A stretch of DNA of 64,000 nt from Microbacterium sp. 10M-3C3 (lineage in GTDB: Bacteria > Actinomycetota > Actinomycetes > Actinomycetales > Microbacteriaceae), in contig NZ_CP034245.1 of NCBI RefSeq assembly GCF_003931875.1, positions 2,294,001 through 2,358,000 on the forward strand. Reading direction: 5' to 3'. Under the pieces are notes generated by a model. That model had not been told where the DNA came from, ran no database searches, and saw only the letters and a list, made by a program, of their open reading frames with translations. Below, one piece after another: positions 27,009-36,728 of the stretch; positions within the stretch are counted from its first letter, which is position 1; each line of letters begins with the position of its first letter. The position numbers were made by a program, and so were the translations under genes.

Positions 27009-29641
27009 CAGTCGCGCCCCGTGAGCTGCCACGCGTCTTCGCCGCCCTCGTCGTGGTCCACGACGGGGAGGCCGGCGAACTGCGCCTCGACCGGGTCGAC
27101 GTCCTCCTCGGGGACGTCCTCGCCGCGCAGGCGGGCGAGCACGGCCGGAAGCTGCTCGGCCGTGACCAGCACGTCGCGCGCCTTGGAGCCCTCGGACGGA
27201 CCGACGATCTCGCGGGACTCGAGCAGATCCATGAGGCGACCGGCCTTGGCGAAGCCCACGCGGAGCTTGCGCTGAAGCATCGAGGTCGAGCCGAACTGGG
27301 TGGACACGACGAGCTCGGCCGCCGCAAGGAGCAGCTCGAGGTCGTCGCCGATGTCGGCGTCGATCTCCTTCTTCTCCGCCGCCGCCTGCACATCCGCGCG
27401 GTACTCGGGGCGGGCCTGCTGCGTGACGTGCGCGACGACCTTCTCGATCTCCGGCTCGCTGACCCACGCGCCCTGCACGCGCAGCGACTTCGACGCGCCC
27501 ATCGGGAGGAACAGGCCGTCACCCTGGCCGATGAGTCGCTCGGCACCCGGCTGGTCGAGGATGACGCGCGAGTCGGTGACGCTCGTCACCGCGAATGCCA
27601 GGCGCGAGGGCACGTTGGCCTTGATGAGGCCGGTCACGACATCGACCGACGGGCGCTGGGTGGCGAGCACCAGGTGGATGCCGCTCGCGCGCGCGAGCTG
27701 CGTGATGCGCACGATCGAGTCCTCGACGTCACGCGGGGCCACCATCATGAGGTCGGCGAGCTCGTCGACGACCACGAGCAGGTACGGGTAGGGCTTGAGG
27801 ACGCGCTCACTGCCGGCCGGAAGCGTGATCTCGTCCGCGACGACCGCACGGTTGAAGTCGTCGATGTGGCGGAATCCGAACGACGCGAGGTCGTCGTACC
27901 GCATGTCCATCTCCTTCACGACCCACTGCAGCGCCTCGGCGGCCTTCTTCGGGTTCGTGATGATGGGGGTGATCAGGTGCGGCACACCGGCGTAGGCGGT
28001 CAGCTCGACGCGCTTGGGGTCGATGAGCACCATCCGCACCTCGGAGGGCTTGGCCCGCATGAGCAGGCTCGTGATCATCGAGTTGACGAAGCTCGACTTG
28101 CCCGAGCCGGTGGACCCGGCCACGAGCAGGTGCGGCATCTTCGCGAGGTTCGCCACGACGTACCCGCCGCCGACGTCCTTGCCGACGCCGATCGTCATGG
28201 GGTGCGTCGAAGTCGTCGCGGCCTGCGAGCGCAGCACATCGCCGAGGGTCACGATCTCGCGGTCGGTGTTGGGGATCTCCACGCCGATGGCGCTCTTGCC
28301 CGGGATCGGGGCGAGGATGCGCACCTCGTTGGAGGCGACGGCGTACGCGATGTTGTTCGTGAGGGCCGTGATGCGCTCGACCTTCACGCCCGGTCCGAGG
28401 GCGATCTCGTACTGCGTGACCGTCGGGCCGCGCGAGAAGCCGGTGACGCGGGCGTCGACGCTGAACTGCGACAGCACGCTCTCGATCGCCGCGACGACGG
28501 CGTCGTTGGCCGCCGAGCGCTCCTTGTGCGGCGTGCCCGCCGCGAGCGCCGCGACCGAGGGCAGCCGGTAGTTCGCCGACGGGGGCAGGCCCTGGCTGTC
28601 GCCGCCGAGGCCGGAGATGCCGGGGAGCTCCTCGTCGCCGTCGACGGGCGCGTCGTCGCGCAGCGCGGTCGTGCCGCGCGTCGCGGCGGCGAGCGCGGCG
28701 GGGTCGAGCACCTCGGTGAGGGCGTCGGGCGCCGGCGGAGGCGGCGGCGCGGGAGAGGTGAAGACCTGCTCGAAGCCGCCCTCGCCGCTTCCGGGGGCGA
28801 GCAGCTCGGTGAGGTCCTGCGATCCGAGCGCGCCGTCGGCGTCCTGCTCGCGTCCGCTCTTGTTGCGCCGCCACCAGGGCAGCGCGGGGGCGTCGGAGGA
28901 GTCGTCGAGCACCGTCGTCGCCGCCTCGGCGTCGGCGTCGCCCGCCGCGCGCTCGGTGCCGAACATCCAGTCGTACAGCTCGCCGAGCCGGCGGCCGATG
29001 CGGTTGGGCGGCGTCTTGGTGAGGATCAGGACGCTGAGCACGACGACGAGCGCGAGCACGATGCCGGCGCCGACCGGCGTCAGGAGCGTCGCGAGGGGCT
29101 CGCCCACCATCCAGCCGAACAGGCCGCCGGCGGCGCTGAGAGCCGGCAGCCCCGAGTTCGGCTGGGGCCTGTCGCCCAGGACGTGGCAGAACCCGGCGAT
29201 CGTGACGACGAACAGGGCGAAGCCGATGCCGATCCGGCCGTTGTCGTGGACGGACGCGGGGTGGCGGAAGAGCCATCCGGCCAGCAGCAGCAGGAGGACG
29301 GGGAACACGAAGGCCTCGCGCCCGATGAGGCCGCCGACCGAGTAGGCGCTGACCGTCGCCGCGACGTCGGTGCCGATGAGGAACCACTCCACGACGGCGC
29401 CCGCGATCGCCAGCAGGACGAGGAGGAACGGGAAGCCGTCGCGCCGCTGGTCCTTCTCGAGCGTCTCGGGACCGAAGGCGCGGAACACCCCGCCGGCGGC
29501 GTGGGCGAGACCCAGCCACGCGCGCACGGCGACGGGCGGCTTGTCGGGCTCGTCGACGTAGCGTTTGGGGGCGGGGGCCGGCTTGCGCGCGGCCGTCTTG
29601 GAGGTCGCGCGGCCGCCCGCCGGAGCTGAGCTGCGGGGCAT
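27008..29641 (-). CDS. ftsK: DNA translocase FtsK/SpoIIIE
   Basis: Septal motor that pumps chromosome ends into daughter cells; 877 residues. Four hydrophobic segments occupy about 70-207. A proline/acidic linker (PAPPPPPAP) follows, then the beta domain, the motor (Walker [10 protein letters not shown] about 504-512, Walker [12 protein letters not shown]), and a C-terminal winged-helix gamma domain ([21 protein letters not shown]) that reads orienting sequences. The ATG at 29641 is seven bases after TACCGT; longer starts run into the next intergenic region. Confidence 0.96.
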   Translation of the reverse strand: MPRSSAPAGGRATSKTAARKPAPAPKRYVDEPDKPPVAVRAWLGLAHAAGGVFRAFGPETLEKDQRRDGFPFLLVLLAIAGAVVEWFLIGTDVAATVSAYSVGGLIGREAFVFPVLLLLLAGWLFRHPASVHDNGRIGIGFALFVVTIAGFCHVLGDRPQPNSGLPALSAAGGLFGWMVGEPLATLLTPVGAGIVLALVVVLSVLILTKTPPNRIGRRLGELYDWMFGTERAAGDADAEAATTVLDDSSDAPALPWWRRNKSGREQDADGALGSQDLTELLAPGSGEGGFEQVFTSPAPPPPPAPDALTEVLDPAALAAATRGTTALRDDAPVDGDEELPGISGLGGDSQGLPPSANYRLPSVAALAAGTPHKERSAANDAVVAAIESVLSQFSVDARVTGFSRGPTVTQYEIALGPGVKVERITALTNNIAYAVASNEVRILAPIPGKSAIGVEIPNTDREIVTLGDVLRSQAATTSTHPMTIGVGKDVGGGYVVANLAKMPHLLVAGSTGSGKSSFVNSMITSLLMRAKPSEVRMVLIDPKRVELTAYAGVPHLITPIITNPKKAAEALQWVVKEMDMRYDDLASFGFRHIDDFNRAVVADEITLPAGSERVLKPYPYLLVVVDELADLMMVAPRDVEDSIVRITQLARASGIHLVLATQRPSVDVVTGLIKANVPSRLAFAVTSVTDSRVILDQPGAERLIGQGDGLFLPMGASKSLRVQGAWVSEPEIEKVVAHVTQQARPEYRADVQAAAEKKEIDADIGDDLELLLAAAELVVSTQFGSTSMLQRKLRVGFAKAGRLMDLLESREIVGPSEGSKARDVLVTAEQLPAVLARLRGEDVPEEDVDPVEAQFAGLPVVDHDEGGEDAWQLTGRD

Positions 29642-29648
29642 GCCTTCC

Positions 29649-29654
29649 ACGGTA
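29649..29654 (-). promoter_or_regulatory. ftsK: -10 element for ftsK
   Basis: TACCGT on the minus strand, spacer GGAAGGC, then the ftsK ATG. Confidence 0.4.
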
Positions 29655-29712
29655 TGCCGCGTCGCCGACGTTTGACCGGATTGACGCCGGGGTGGTGGGT
29701 GCGCGGAGCTGC

Positions 29713-30204
29713 TCAGCGCAGGCGCTTGACCATCGTGTCGCGGCCGATGCCGGACGCGGTGACGGCGAAGCCCTCCGAGCGGTACAGCGTGGCCGCGAAG
29801 TTGCCGCGCTCGACGCTGAGGCTCACGCGCGCATACCCGGCCGCACGGGCGACGTCGCACAGCTCCTGCAGGAGGCGCCTACCCACGCCGTGCGCGCGCC
29901 ACAGCGGCCGCACGCCGATGATCAGCTCGGGCACGCCCGTCCCCACCCACCCGAAGCCCGGGTCGCTGCGGGGCAGCATCCGGTACCACGCGGCGCCGAT
30001 CGGCTCGCCCGTCGCGGTCTCCGCGACGACGCCGGCGTCACCCGGCCGCATCCAGCCGGCGAGGTAGCGCTGGTACTCCGGCGACGCGACGACCTCGTGG
30101 CGCGGACGCGCGACGCCCGGGCGCCAGTTCGCCGCCTCGACGACCATGTCCGCGAGGAAGGTCCCGTCGGCGGCTCGCGCGTTGCGGAGCGTGAAGGTCG
30201 TCAC
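29713..30204 (-). CDS. GNAT-family acetyltransferase
   Basis: 163-residue acetyltransferase of unknown substrate. Motif A is in [22 protein letters not shown], followed by [22 protein letters not shown]. The conserved N-terminal block [22 protein letters not shown] is typical of one actinobacterial GNAT subgroup. The start is GTG at 30204, overlapping the stop of the YjbR-family gene by four bases. Confidence 0.85.
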   Translation of the reverse strand: MTTFTLRNARAADGTFLADMVVEAANWRPGVARPRHEVVASPEYQRYLAGWMRPGDAGVVAETATGEPIGAAWYRMLPRSDPGFGWVGTGVPELIIGVRPLWRAHGVGRRLLQELCDVARAAGYARVSLSVERGNFAATLYRSEGFAVTASGIGRDTMVKRLR

Positions 30205-30608
30205 GATGCCGCTCCGGGCTCGGGCAGCGTGCGGACGAGCCGCGCGGGCGCCGTGACGCGGTAGGACGCGTCGACGAGCTCGCCGACCTCCCGCCAGTCG
30301 GCGCCGGGGCGGCCGAGGTCGAGCCCGAGCCAGCCGGACGGGCCCAGGTACGCGGGCCGGAAGAAGCGCGGGTCCTGAGCGAGCGCCGCGGCGTCGTCGG
30401 GGTCGGGCCGGACGAGGATCGCGTGGTCGTGGGCCACCCACTCCCCCGCGATGCGCTCGCTGCCGCCGTAGTAGCAGAACGTACGCGTCGTGAAGAAGTT
30501 CGGGCGGCCGTGGCTGATCCGCTCCGCCGCCCCGGGAAACCCCAGGCACAGCGCGCGCACGCGCGCGAGGAGCGGATCGTCCTCGTCGAACATGACCGGG
30601 TGCGCCAT
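30201..30608 (-). CDS. MmcQ/YjbR family protein
   Basis: 135-residue protein with the CyaY-like/YjbR fold (about 10-120). Conserved stretches are CLGFPGAAERISHGRPNFFT and GWLGLDLGRPGADWREVGELVDASYRV. The family is thought to bind nucleic acid or protein, but no firm function is known. It forms a two-gene unit with the downstream GNAT through a GTGA overlap. Confidence 0.85.
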   Translation of the reverse strand: MAHPVMFDEDDPLLARVRALCLGFPGAAERISHGRPNFFTTRTFCYYGGSERIAGEWVAHDHAILVRPDPDDAAALAQDPRFFRPAYLGPSGWLGLDLGRPGADWREVGELVDASYRVTAPARLVRTLPEPGAAS

Positions 30609-30648
30609 GCCGACATTCTCGTGGACGCGCCGGGGGCGCCGCGAGCGG

Positions 30649-32325
30649 TCAGGCCTCGATGACGAGCGGCACGATCATCGGCCGGCGCCGGAGCGTCTGG
30701 TTCACCCAGCGTCCGATCGTGCGGCGCACGATCTGCGACAGCGCGTGGTTGTCGCGCACTCCCGACTGCGCCGCCTCGGCGAGCGCCGCGGCGATCTTGG
30801 GCTTGACGCTCTCGAACACGCCCGCGTCCTCCGCGAAGCCGCGCGCGTGCACCTCGGGGCCGGTGATGATGCGGCCCGTCGTGGAGTCGACCACGACGAT
30901 GACCGAGATGAAGCCCTCTTCGCCGAGGATGCGGCGGTCCTTCAAATCGGCCTCGGTGATCTCGCCCACCGACGACCCGTCGACGTACACGAAGCCGATG
31001 TCGAGCTTGCCGACCACCCGCGCGGCGCCGTCGCGGAGGTCGACCACGGTGCCGTTCTCGCCGATGATCGTGTGCTCGGCGGTGATCCCGGTGTCCTGGG
31101 CGAGGCGCGCGTTCGCCATGAGGTGGCGGTACTCGCCGTGCACCGGCATGACGTTGCGGGGCTTGAGGATGTTGTAGCAGTAGAGCAGCTCGCCCGCGGC
31201 GGCGTGGCCCGACACGTGCACCTTGGCATTGCCCCTGTGCACGACGGTCGCGCCGAGCTTGGTGAGCCCGTCGATCACGCGGTAGACGGCGTTCTCGTTG
31301 CCCGGGATGAGGCTCGAGGCCAGGATCACCGTGTCGCCCGGCCCGGGCTCGATCTCGTGGTCGAGGTTGGCCATGCGGCTGAGGACGGCCATCGGCTCGC
31401 CCTGCGACCCCGTCGACATGTAGACGATGCGGTCGTCGGGCAGGTCGCGCGCCTTCTTGTAGTCGATGAGCACGCCCTCGGGGACGTGCAGGTAGCCGAG
31501 CTCCTCGGCGATCGTCATGTTGCGCACCATGCTGCGGCCGAGGAGGGCCACGCGGCGGCCGTGGGCGTGCGCCGCATCCAGCACCTGCTGCACGCGGTGC
31601 ACGTGGCTGGAGAAGCTCGCGACGATGACGCGGCGGGGAGCCGACCCGATGACCTGCTCGAGCACGGGTCCGATGCTGCGCTCGGTGGGGGTGAAGCCGG
31701 GGACGTCGGCGTTCGTGGAGTCCACGAGGAAGAGGTCGACGCCCTCCTCGCCCAGTCGCGCGAACGCGCGCAGGTCTGTGATGCGTCCGTCGAGCGGAAG
31801 CTGGTCCATCTTGAAGTCGCCCGTGGCCAGCGCCATGCCCGCGGGCGTGCGGATCGCGACGGCGAGCGCGTCGGGGATCGAGTGGTTCACCGCGACGAAC
31901 TCGAGGTCGAACGGCCCGACCTTCTCGCGCTGCCCCTCCTTCACCGTGAGGGTGAAGGGGCGGATGCGGTGCTCCTTGAGCTTCGCCTCGACGAGGGCGA
32001 GCGTGAGGCCCGACCCGAGCAGCGGGATGTCGCCCTTGAGCTTGAGCAGGTAGGGCACGGCGCCGATGTGGTCTTCGTGGCCGTGCGTGAGGACGACCGC
32101 GACGATGTCGTCGAGGCGGTGCCGGATGGGCTCGAAGTCGGGCAGGATCAGGTCGACGCCGGGCTGGTGCTCCTCGGGGAAGAGCACGCCGCAGTCGACC
32201 ACGAGCAGCTTGCCCTCGTACTCGAACACCGTCATGTTGCGTCCGACCTCGCCGAGTCCCCCGAGCGGGGTCACGCGCAGCGTCGCGGGCGCGAGCGCCG
32301 GCGGGTCGAAGACCGTGGTGGGCAT
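30649..32325 (-). CDS. rnj: Ribonuclease J
   Basis: Metallo-beta-lactamase/beta-CASP endo- and 5'-exoribonuclease for mRNA decay and rRNA processing; 558 residues. The zinc motif THGHEDH (80-86) and the GDFKMDQ aspartate are present, followed by the beta-CASP insert and the C-terminal oligomerisation domain ending RRRPMIVPLVIEA. AGGAGG precedes the ATG at 32325 by six bases. dapA-rnj is a conserved actinobacterial pair. Confidence 0.97.
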   Translation of the reverse strand: MPTTVFDPPALAPATLRVTPLGGLGEVGRNMTVFEYEGKLLVVDCGVLFPEEHQPGVDLILPDFEPIRHRLDDIVAVVLTHGHEDHIGAVPYLLKLKGDIPLLGSGLTLALVEAKLKEHRIRPFTLTVKEGQREKVGPFDLEFVAVNHSIPDALAVAIRTPAGMALATGDFKMDQLPLDGRITDLRAFARLGEEGVDLFLVDSTNADVPGFTPTERSIGPVLEQVIGSAPRRVIVASFSSHVHRVQQVLDAAHAHGRRVALLGRSMVRNMTIAEELGYLHVPEGVLIDYKKARDLPDDRIVYMSTGSQGEPMAVLSRMANLDHEIEPGPGDTVILASSLIPGNENAVYRVIDGLTKLGATVVHRGNAKVHVSGHAAAGELLYCYNILKPRNVMPVHGEYRHLMANARLAQDTGITAEHTIIGENGTVVDLRDGAARVVGKLDIGFVYVDGSSVGEITEADLKDRRILGEEGFISVIVVVDSTTGRIITGPEVHARGFAEDAGVFESVKPKIAAALAEAAQSGVRDNHALSQIVRRTIGRWVNQTLRRRPMIVPLVIEA

Positions 32326-32386
32326 CGTCAGCCTCCTGTGGATGCCGCGGCATCCGGTTGTCCTGCCCGCCGTCGGCGGGTCATCG

Positions 32387-33364
32387 TCATCGCGTCGTGC
32401 CCGGCACCTTCGGCAGGGCACCGCCGGCGGCCGCGTTGCGGTCGGGGCGGAAGTTGGAGAAGTCGGCGCCCGGGACGTCGCGGACGAGGGCGAGCTCGTC
32501 CTCGATGATCGCGGCCTCCCACTCCTCGGGGCCGACCAGCGGCAGTCGCACCCGCGGGCTCGAGATGCGGCCGAGGCCGTGGAGGATGTACTTCGCCGCG
32601 ACCGTGCCGGGGACGTGCGTCATGACCGCCCGCACGAGCGGCTCGAGGCGCTTGTGCTCGGCCGTGGCGGCGGCGAGGTCGCCGCGGTTCACGGCGTCGA
32701 CGATCGTGCGGTAGGGACCGGCGGCGATGTTCGCGGTGACCCCGATGAGGCCGGTTGCGCCGATCGACAGGTGGGGCAGCACGTTCGCGTCGTCTCCGGA
32801 GAAGTACATCAGGTCGGTCTGGTTCAGCACGCGGCTGACCTCGCTGAAGTCGCCCTTGGCGTCCTTGATCCCGAGGATGTTCGGGTGCTTGGCCAGGCGC
32901 AGGATCGTCTCGTACTTGATGGGCACGCCGGTGCGGCCCGGGATGTCGTACAGGATCACGGGCAGATCGGTGGCGTCGGCGACCAGTCGGAAGTGCGTGA
33001 GGATGCCCGCCTGCGTCGGCTTGTTGTAGTACGGCGTGACGATCATGATGCCGTCGGCGCCGGCGCGCTCGCTCGCCCGGTAGAGCTCGATCGCGTGGGC
33101 CGTCTCGTTCGAGCCGCCGCCCGTGATGATCTTCGCCCGCCCGGCCGCGACGTCCTTGCCGACCTCGACGAGGCGCAGCTTCTCGGGGTCGGTGAGGGTG
33201 GAGGTCTCCCCCGTCGTCCCGGTGACGACGATGCCGTCGGCGCCCGCCGTGATGACATCGTCGATGTGCTTCTGCACCGCGGGCCAGTCGACCTCGCCGT
33301 CGGCCGTCATGGGGGTGACCAGCGCGACGAGCACCTGCCCGAAGGGATTGCCCGAGTGCGTCAT
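32387..33364 (-). CDS. dapA: 4-hydroxy-tetrahydrodipicolinate synthase
   Basis: Condenses pyruvate with aspartate semialdehyde, the first committed lysine/DAP step; 325 residues, about 30 longer than E. coli DapA because of an actinobacterial C-terminal tail. The Schiff-base lysine is Lys167 (LGIKDAKGD), with Tyr139 (LYDIPGRTG) and Thr50-Thr51 (TGTTGE). The ATG is six bases after TAGCCT. Confidence 0.97.
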   Translation of the reverse strand: MTHSGNPFGQVLVALVTPMTADGEVDWPAVQKHIDDVITAGADGIVVTGTTGETSTLTDPEKLRLVEVGKDVAAGRAKIITGGGSNETAHAIELYRASERAGADGIMIVTPYYNKPTQAGILTHFRLVADATDLPVILYDIPGRTGVPIKYETILRLAKHPNILGIKDAKGDFSEVSRVLNQTDLMYFSGDDANVLPHLSIGATGLIGVTANIAAGPYRTIVDAVNRGDLAAATAEHKRLEPLVRAVMTHVPGTVAAKYILHGLGRISSPRVRLPLVGPEEWEAAIIEDELALVRDVPGADFSNFRPDRNAAAGGALPKVPGTTR

Positions 33365-33370
33365 TGCTCC

Positions 33371-33376
33371 AGGCTA
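33371..33376 (-). promoter_or_regulatory. dapA: -10 element for dapA
   Basis: TAGCCT on the minus strand, spacer GGAGCA, then the dapA ATG. Confidence 0.55.
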
Positions 33377-33423
33377 TCGCCCGCGCGGCTCCCCCTCCTC
33401 CGGGGGCCGTGCGATGGCCGGCC

Positions 33424-33561
33424 CGAAACGGCGACACCGTCGCGCACGAGGTTGCGGTGGCGTCCGTCGCCGGTGTGGGTGCCGCCGTCGGCCTGAAGGA
33501 TGAGCCGGTCACCCACGAGCAGGTCGACGATGCGGACGCCGTGTCCCTCAGCCGCCACAGC
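33424..33561 (-). pseudogene. Remnant of a DUF559-type (endonuclease-like) protein
   Basis: In one minus-strand frame this gap encodes VRIVDLLVGDRLILQADG, GTHTGDGRHRN and LVRDGVAV. That is recognisable as the core of DUF559/very-short-patch-repair-like proteins, which normally continue through an arginine/hydrophobic block to their end. No start, N-terminal half or C-terminal end is present; the frame turns into arginine-rich nonsense toward dapA. It is most simply a deletion relic. The dapA promoter lies just beyond it. Confidence 0.6.
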
Positions 33562-33590
33562 CGGCGGGGTCGGCGCCGCGGGTGGGGTGG

Positions 33591-34352
33591 TCAGCGGCCG
33601 CGCTTGGCCGCCTGCACGACGAGCGCGTCGGGGAGGAGGCGCGACGCCGCGACGAGCAGCTTGTACCGCGCCGATGGGATCGACACCGAGCGGCCGCGGG
33701 CGACGTCGCGCAGGCCCTCGCGCACGACGTCGGGCGCGTTCAGCCACATGCGCTCCGGCACGCCCTCCTGCCCGGGCGGCAGGCCGAGGCGCTCGTGGAA
33801 GTTCGTGTGGACGAATCCCGGGCACACGGCTGTGACCGAGACGCCGCGCGGGCCGTACTCGACGTTCGCCCATCGGCTGACACTCACGAGCCAGCCCTTG
33901 GCCGCCCCGTACGTGCCGCGTGGGACGAGACCCGCGACCGAGGCGACGTTGACGATGCGCCCGCGGCCGCGCGCCAGCATCCCGGGAAGCGCCGCTCGCA
34001 TGAGCCGCATCGGCACCTCGACGTGCAGCGCGAGGTGGCGGGCCTCGTCCTCGACGTCGTTGCGCTCGAACGCGAGCGGGAGCCCGAAGCCGGCGTTGTT
34101 CACCAGCATGTCCACCGGATGCTGCGCATCGGCCACGCGTGCGACGACGCGCTCGCGCTGGCGCGGCGCCAGCAGGTCGGCGGCGAGCACCTCGGCCCGA
34201 GCGCCGGACTCACGTACGCGCGCCGCGGCGTCCTCGAGCGCGTCGCGGTCGCGACCGACGAGCACGATGTCCATGCCGCGCGCGGCGAGCTGCCGCGCGA
34301 ACTCGGCGCCGAGGCCGGAGCTCGCGCCGGTGATGAGTGCCGTGCGGGTCAT
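33591..34352 (-). CDS. Short-chain dehydrogenase/reductase
   Basis: NAD(P)-dependent oxidoreductase, 253 residues, Rossmann fold. The cofactor motif TGASSGLG is at 8-15, NNAG is present, and the catalytic Ser138-Tyr148-Lys152 set (VASVAG, TYGAAK) is complete. Arg/Asp after the second strand suggest NADPH preference. The substrate is unknown. It lies 25 bases after thyX on the same strand. Confidence 0.9.
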   Translation of the reverse strand: MTRTALITGASSGLGAEFARQLAARGMDIVLVGRDRDALEDAAARVRESGARAEVLAADLLAPRQRERVVARVADAQHPVDMLVNNAGFGLPLAFERNDVEDEARHLALHVEVPMRLMRAALPGMLARGRGRIVNVASVAGLVPRGTYGAAKGWLVSVSRWANVEYGPRGVSVTAVCPGFVHTNFHERLGLPPGQEGVPERMWLNAPDVVREGLRDVARGRSVSIPSARYKLLVAASRLLPDALVVQAAKRGR

Positions 34353-34377
34353 GGCCGGCTGCTCCGACGTCGGTCGC

Positions 34378-35121
34378 CTACGGCGCGACGCGACCGTTCG
34401 CGTTGAAGGCGGCGTGGGTGAGCGGCATGAGCTCTGTCCACAGCGTCTCCATCTGCTCGGCGCACATCTCGATCTCGCGCTGCGGGAACGACGGGAAGTG
34501 CGTGCCCTCCACCTTCGTCCGCAGCGAGAGGAAGTTCATGAGCGACCGGGCGTTCATCGTGACGTACATCGACGAGTAGATGTTCAGCGGCAGCACGATG
34601 CGCGCCACCTCGCGGGCGACGCCGGCGTCCAGCATCCGGCGGTAGGCGGTGTAGGCGAACTCGGACGCGTCGCGCGTCGCGGTGTCGACGAGGGCGTGCT
34701 GGGCGTCGTCACCGGGGAGGAACTCGTAGGCGCCGGGCTTGCCGACCTGCACGAGGTTGCGCTCGCGCGCCGGCACGTAGAACACCGGACGCAGCTCGCG
34801 GTAGCGGCCCGACTCCTCGTTGTAGGACGCGATGCGGTGGCGCATGAACTCGCGGAACACGAAGATCGGCGCCTGCACGTAGAACGTCATCGAGTTGTGC
34901 TCGAAGGGCGAGCCGTGCCGGTCGCGCATGAGGTAGTTGATGAGGCCGCGGTCGCGGCCGGTCGCCTCGGTGCCCGCCTGCGCGACATCGAGGGTCTGCT
35001 CGCCCAGCGTCGACACGCGCGCCGCGAACAGCACGTCGGAGTCGGACGCGCTCGAGCGGACGAGCTCGACCGTGACGTCGCTGCGGAATTCGATCTCGGG
35101 GGCGTTGTCGGCGTCGCTCAC
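34378..35121 (-). CDS. thyX: Flavin-dependent thymidylate synthase
   Basis: FAD-dependent methylation of dUMP to dTMP using methylenetetrahydrofolate; 247 residues. The ThyX signature RHRxxSxNExSxR is exact at 94-106 (RHRIASYNEESGR). The GTG at 35121 is chosen because the protein then starts VSDADNAPE and TAGGGT lies seven bases upstream. The alternative ATG at 35187 has no ribosome-binding site. Confidence 0.97.
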   Translation of the reverse strand: MSDADNAPEIEFRSDVTVELVRSSASDSDVLFAARVSTLGEQTLDVAQAGTEATGRDRGLINYLMRDRHGSPFEHNSMTFYVQAPIFVFREFMRHRIASYNEESGRYRELRPVFYVPARERNLVQVGKPGAYEFLPGDDAQHALVDTATRDASEFAYTAYRRMLDAGVAREVARIVLPLNIYSSMYVTMNARSLMNFLSLRTKVEGTHFPSFPQREIEMCAEQMETLWTELMPLTHAAFNANGRVAP

Positions 35122-35128
35122 GCCTGCC

Positions 35129-35134
35129 ACCCTA
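35129..35134 (-). promoter_or_regulatory. thyX: -10 element for thyX
   Basis: TAGGGT on the minus strand, seven bases before the GTG start. Confidence 0.45.
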
Positions 35135-35238
35135 CTGCCGCCGACCGCCTCTCCCGTGCCCCGATCGTCCGGCGTCGCGTGCGTCATCCGCGGTCATCCG
35201 GCCCTCCCTATGCGCGCGCATGGGTAAGGTTGTCAGCC

Positions 35239-35676
35239 GTGACGATTCTCGACGCCCTGCTCGCGCTGCTGGGCCTGGTGGCCGTATCCGCCGCCGCCGG
35301 CGCCTGGGGCGCACGACGGTCCGCGCGGCTGCGCCGGCACGTGCCGCACGAGGTGGTCCAGCCCGAGCGCCTCGGCGCCGACGGCCTGGGCGAGTCGGCC
35401 ACGCTGCTGCAGTTCAGCACCGAGACGTGCGCACGCTGCCCGGGCGTCCACCGCCTGCTCGCGAACGTCGCCGCCGGGCACGACGGCGTGCGCCACCTCG
35501 ACGTGGACCTCACGCACCGCCCCGACATCGCACGCCACTTCCGCGTGCTGCAGACGCCCACGACCCTCATCCTCGATCGCGACGGAGCCATCCAGTCGCG
35601 CCTGGGCGGCGTGCCCGGCCGCGACGTCGTCGAGCTGGAGCTCGCCCGCCTGCAGGGAGCGACCGCGGATGTCTGA
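35239..35676 (+). CDS. Membrane-anchored thioredoxin-fold protein
   Basis: 145 residues: an N-terminal membrane helix (about 4-22) followed by a thioredoxin-like domain with the redox pair Cys64-x2-Cys67 in FSTETCARCPGVHRLL. The cis-proline region is LQTPTTLILDRDG. It is likely a thiol-disulfide exchanger at the membrane; its partner is probably the DUF4395 protein encoded by the overlapping downstream gene. GTG start, preceded at eight bases by TAAGGT. Confidence 0.85.
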   Translation: MTILDALLALLGLVAVSAAAGAWGARRSARLRRHVPHEVVQPERLGADGLGESATLLQFSTETCARCPGVHRLLANVAAGHDGVRHLDVDLTHRPDIARHFRVLQTPTTLILDRDGAIQSRLGGVPGRDVVELELARLQGATADV

Positions 35677-36181
35677 GTCCCGGCGCCCTCGCGGCATCGA
35701 CCCGCGCGGGCCGCGCTTCGCCGCATCCGTCACGGCCGTGCTCCTCGCGATCGCCGTCGTGCTGTCGCTGACCGGCACGGCGACCGCCGCTCCGCTCCCG
35801 GCGCTCGCGGACCGCGTCTCCGATCCCGCCTTCCTCCTCGTCGCGGTCATCGCGCTGCTCTTCCTGTGGAGCGTGCTCTCGCCGCGCACGGCGCCGTGGG
35901 GCGTCGTGTACCGCCGCCTCGTGCAGCCGCGCCTGAAGCCGCCGACCGAGCTCGAAGATCCGCGTCCGCCGCGCTTCGCGCAGGGCGTGGGCCTGTTCGT
36001 GACGGCCGTCGGGCTCGTCCTCCACGTCGCCGGCGTGCCGTGGGCGCTGCCGGTCGCGGCCGCCATGGCGTTCGTCGCGGCGTTCCTGAACGCGGCGTTC
36101 GGCCTGTGCCTCGGCTGCCAGCTCTACCTGCTCCTCCAGCGCGCGGGCCTGCTCGGCAGGCGGCGGCCCGCATCGGTCTGA
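35669..36181 (+). CDS. DUF4395 membrane protein
   Basis: 170-residue integral membrane protein with about four hydrophobic helices. A Cys147-x2-Cys150 pair lies in FGLCLGCQLYLLL at the end of the last helix. DUF4395 proteins are commonly encoded next to thioredoxin-like proteins; a membrane electron-relay role is plausible but unproven. The ATG lies eight bases inside the thioredoxin gene, so the two are coupled. Confidence 0.85.
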   Translation: MSESRRPRGIDPRGPRFAASVTAVLLAIAVVLSLTGTATAAPLPALADRVSDPAFLLVAVIALLFLWSVLSPRTAPWGVVYRRLVQPRLKPPTELEDPRPPRFAQGVGLFVTAVGLVLHVAGVPWALPVAAAMAFVAAFLNAAFGLCLGCQLYLLLQRAGLLGRRRPASV

Positions 36182-36302
36182 TCCCCGCTCCGCCTCTACC
36201 CCGAAAGCGCCCGCCTGTCGAGGCGTGACCGCGTGCTCGCGATCGGTTTAGGCTCACCTCGATGCCCGCGAAACGCGGCGCGACCGTCGAAGAGGAGGCC
36301 TC

Positions 36303-36728
36303 ATGTCCGTCACGAGCGAAGCCCGCACCGCCTGGAAGGGAAGCCTGTTCGAGGGGTCCGGCCAGGTCACCCTCGCCACCTCCGGCGCCGGCACGTTCGA
36401 CGTCAACTGGAAAGCGCGCAGCGAAGGCTCGTCGTCGGTGACGACGCCCGAGGAGCTGATCGCCGCCGCCCACTCGTCGTGCTTCTCGATGGCGCTCTCG
36501 CACGCGCTCACCCAGAACGGCACGCCGCCGGAGTCGGTGGACGCCACCGCATCCGTCACCTTCATCCCCGGCACCGGCATCACCGGCAGCCACCTCAACG
36601 TCAACGCCGTCGTGCCCGGCATCGACGCGGCGACCTTCGAGCGCATCGCGGGCGAGGCCAAGGCCAACTGTCCCGTCTCGCAGGCGCTCGCGGGCATCGA
36701 CATCACCCTCGAGGCGACGCTTGCCTGA
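36303..36728 (+). CDS. OsmC-family peroxiredoxin
   Basis: Thiol-dependent hydroperoxide-detoxifying protein, 141 residues. The catalytic cysteines are Cys60 (HSSCFSMAL) and Cys123 (KANCPVS), with the Glu51 arginine-partner region (TPEELIAAAH). It belongs to the subgroup typified by Gram-positive OsmC-like proteins rather than OhrA. GAGGAGG is upstream of the ATG. A TAGGCT hexamer at 36249-36254 gives a leader of about 42 bases. Confidence 0.93.
   Translation: MSVTSEARTAWKGSLFEGSGQVTLATSGAGTFDVNWKARSEGSSSVTTPEELIAAAHSSCFSMALSHALTQNGTPPESVDATASVTFIPGTGITGSHLNVNAVVPGIDAATFERIAGEAKANCPVSQALAGIDITLEATLA

Noticed and set aside
27053..29629. 858-codon plus-strand open frame opposite ftsK
   Set aside because: Arg/Asp/Gly/His-rich composition typical of antisense frames in high-GC DNA; the minus strand encodes a complete FtsK.
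36262..36302. ATG seven bases after TAGGCT upstream of the OsmC gene, possible leaderless upstream ORF
   Set aside because: It is out of frame and runs into the OsmC gene, which has its own strong Shine-Dalgarno; more likely just leader sequence.
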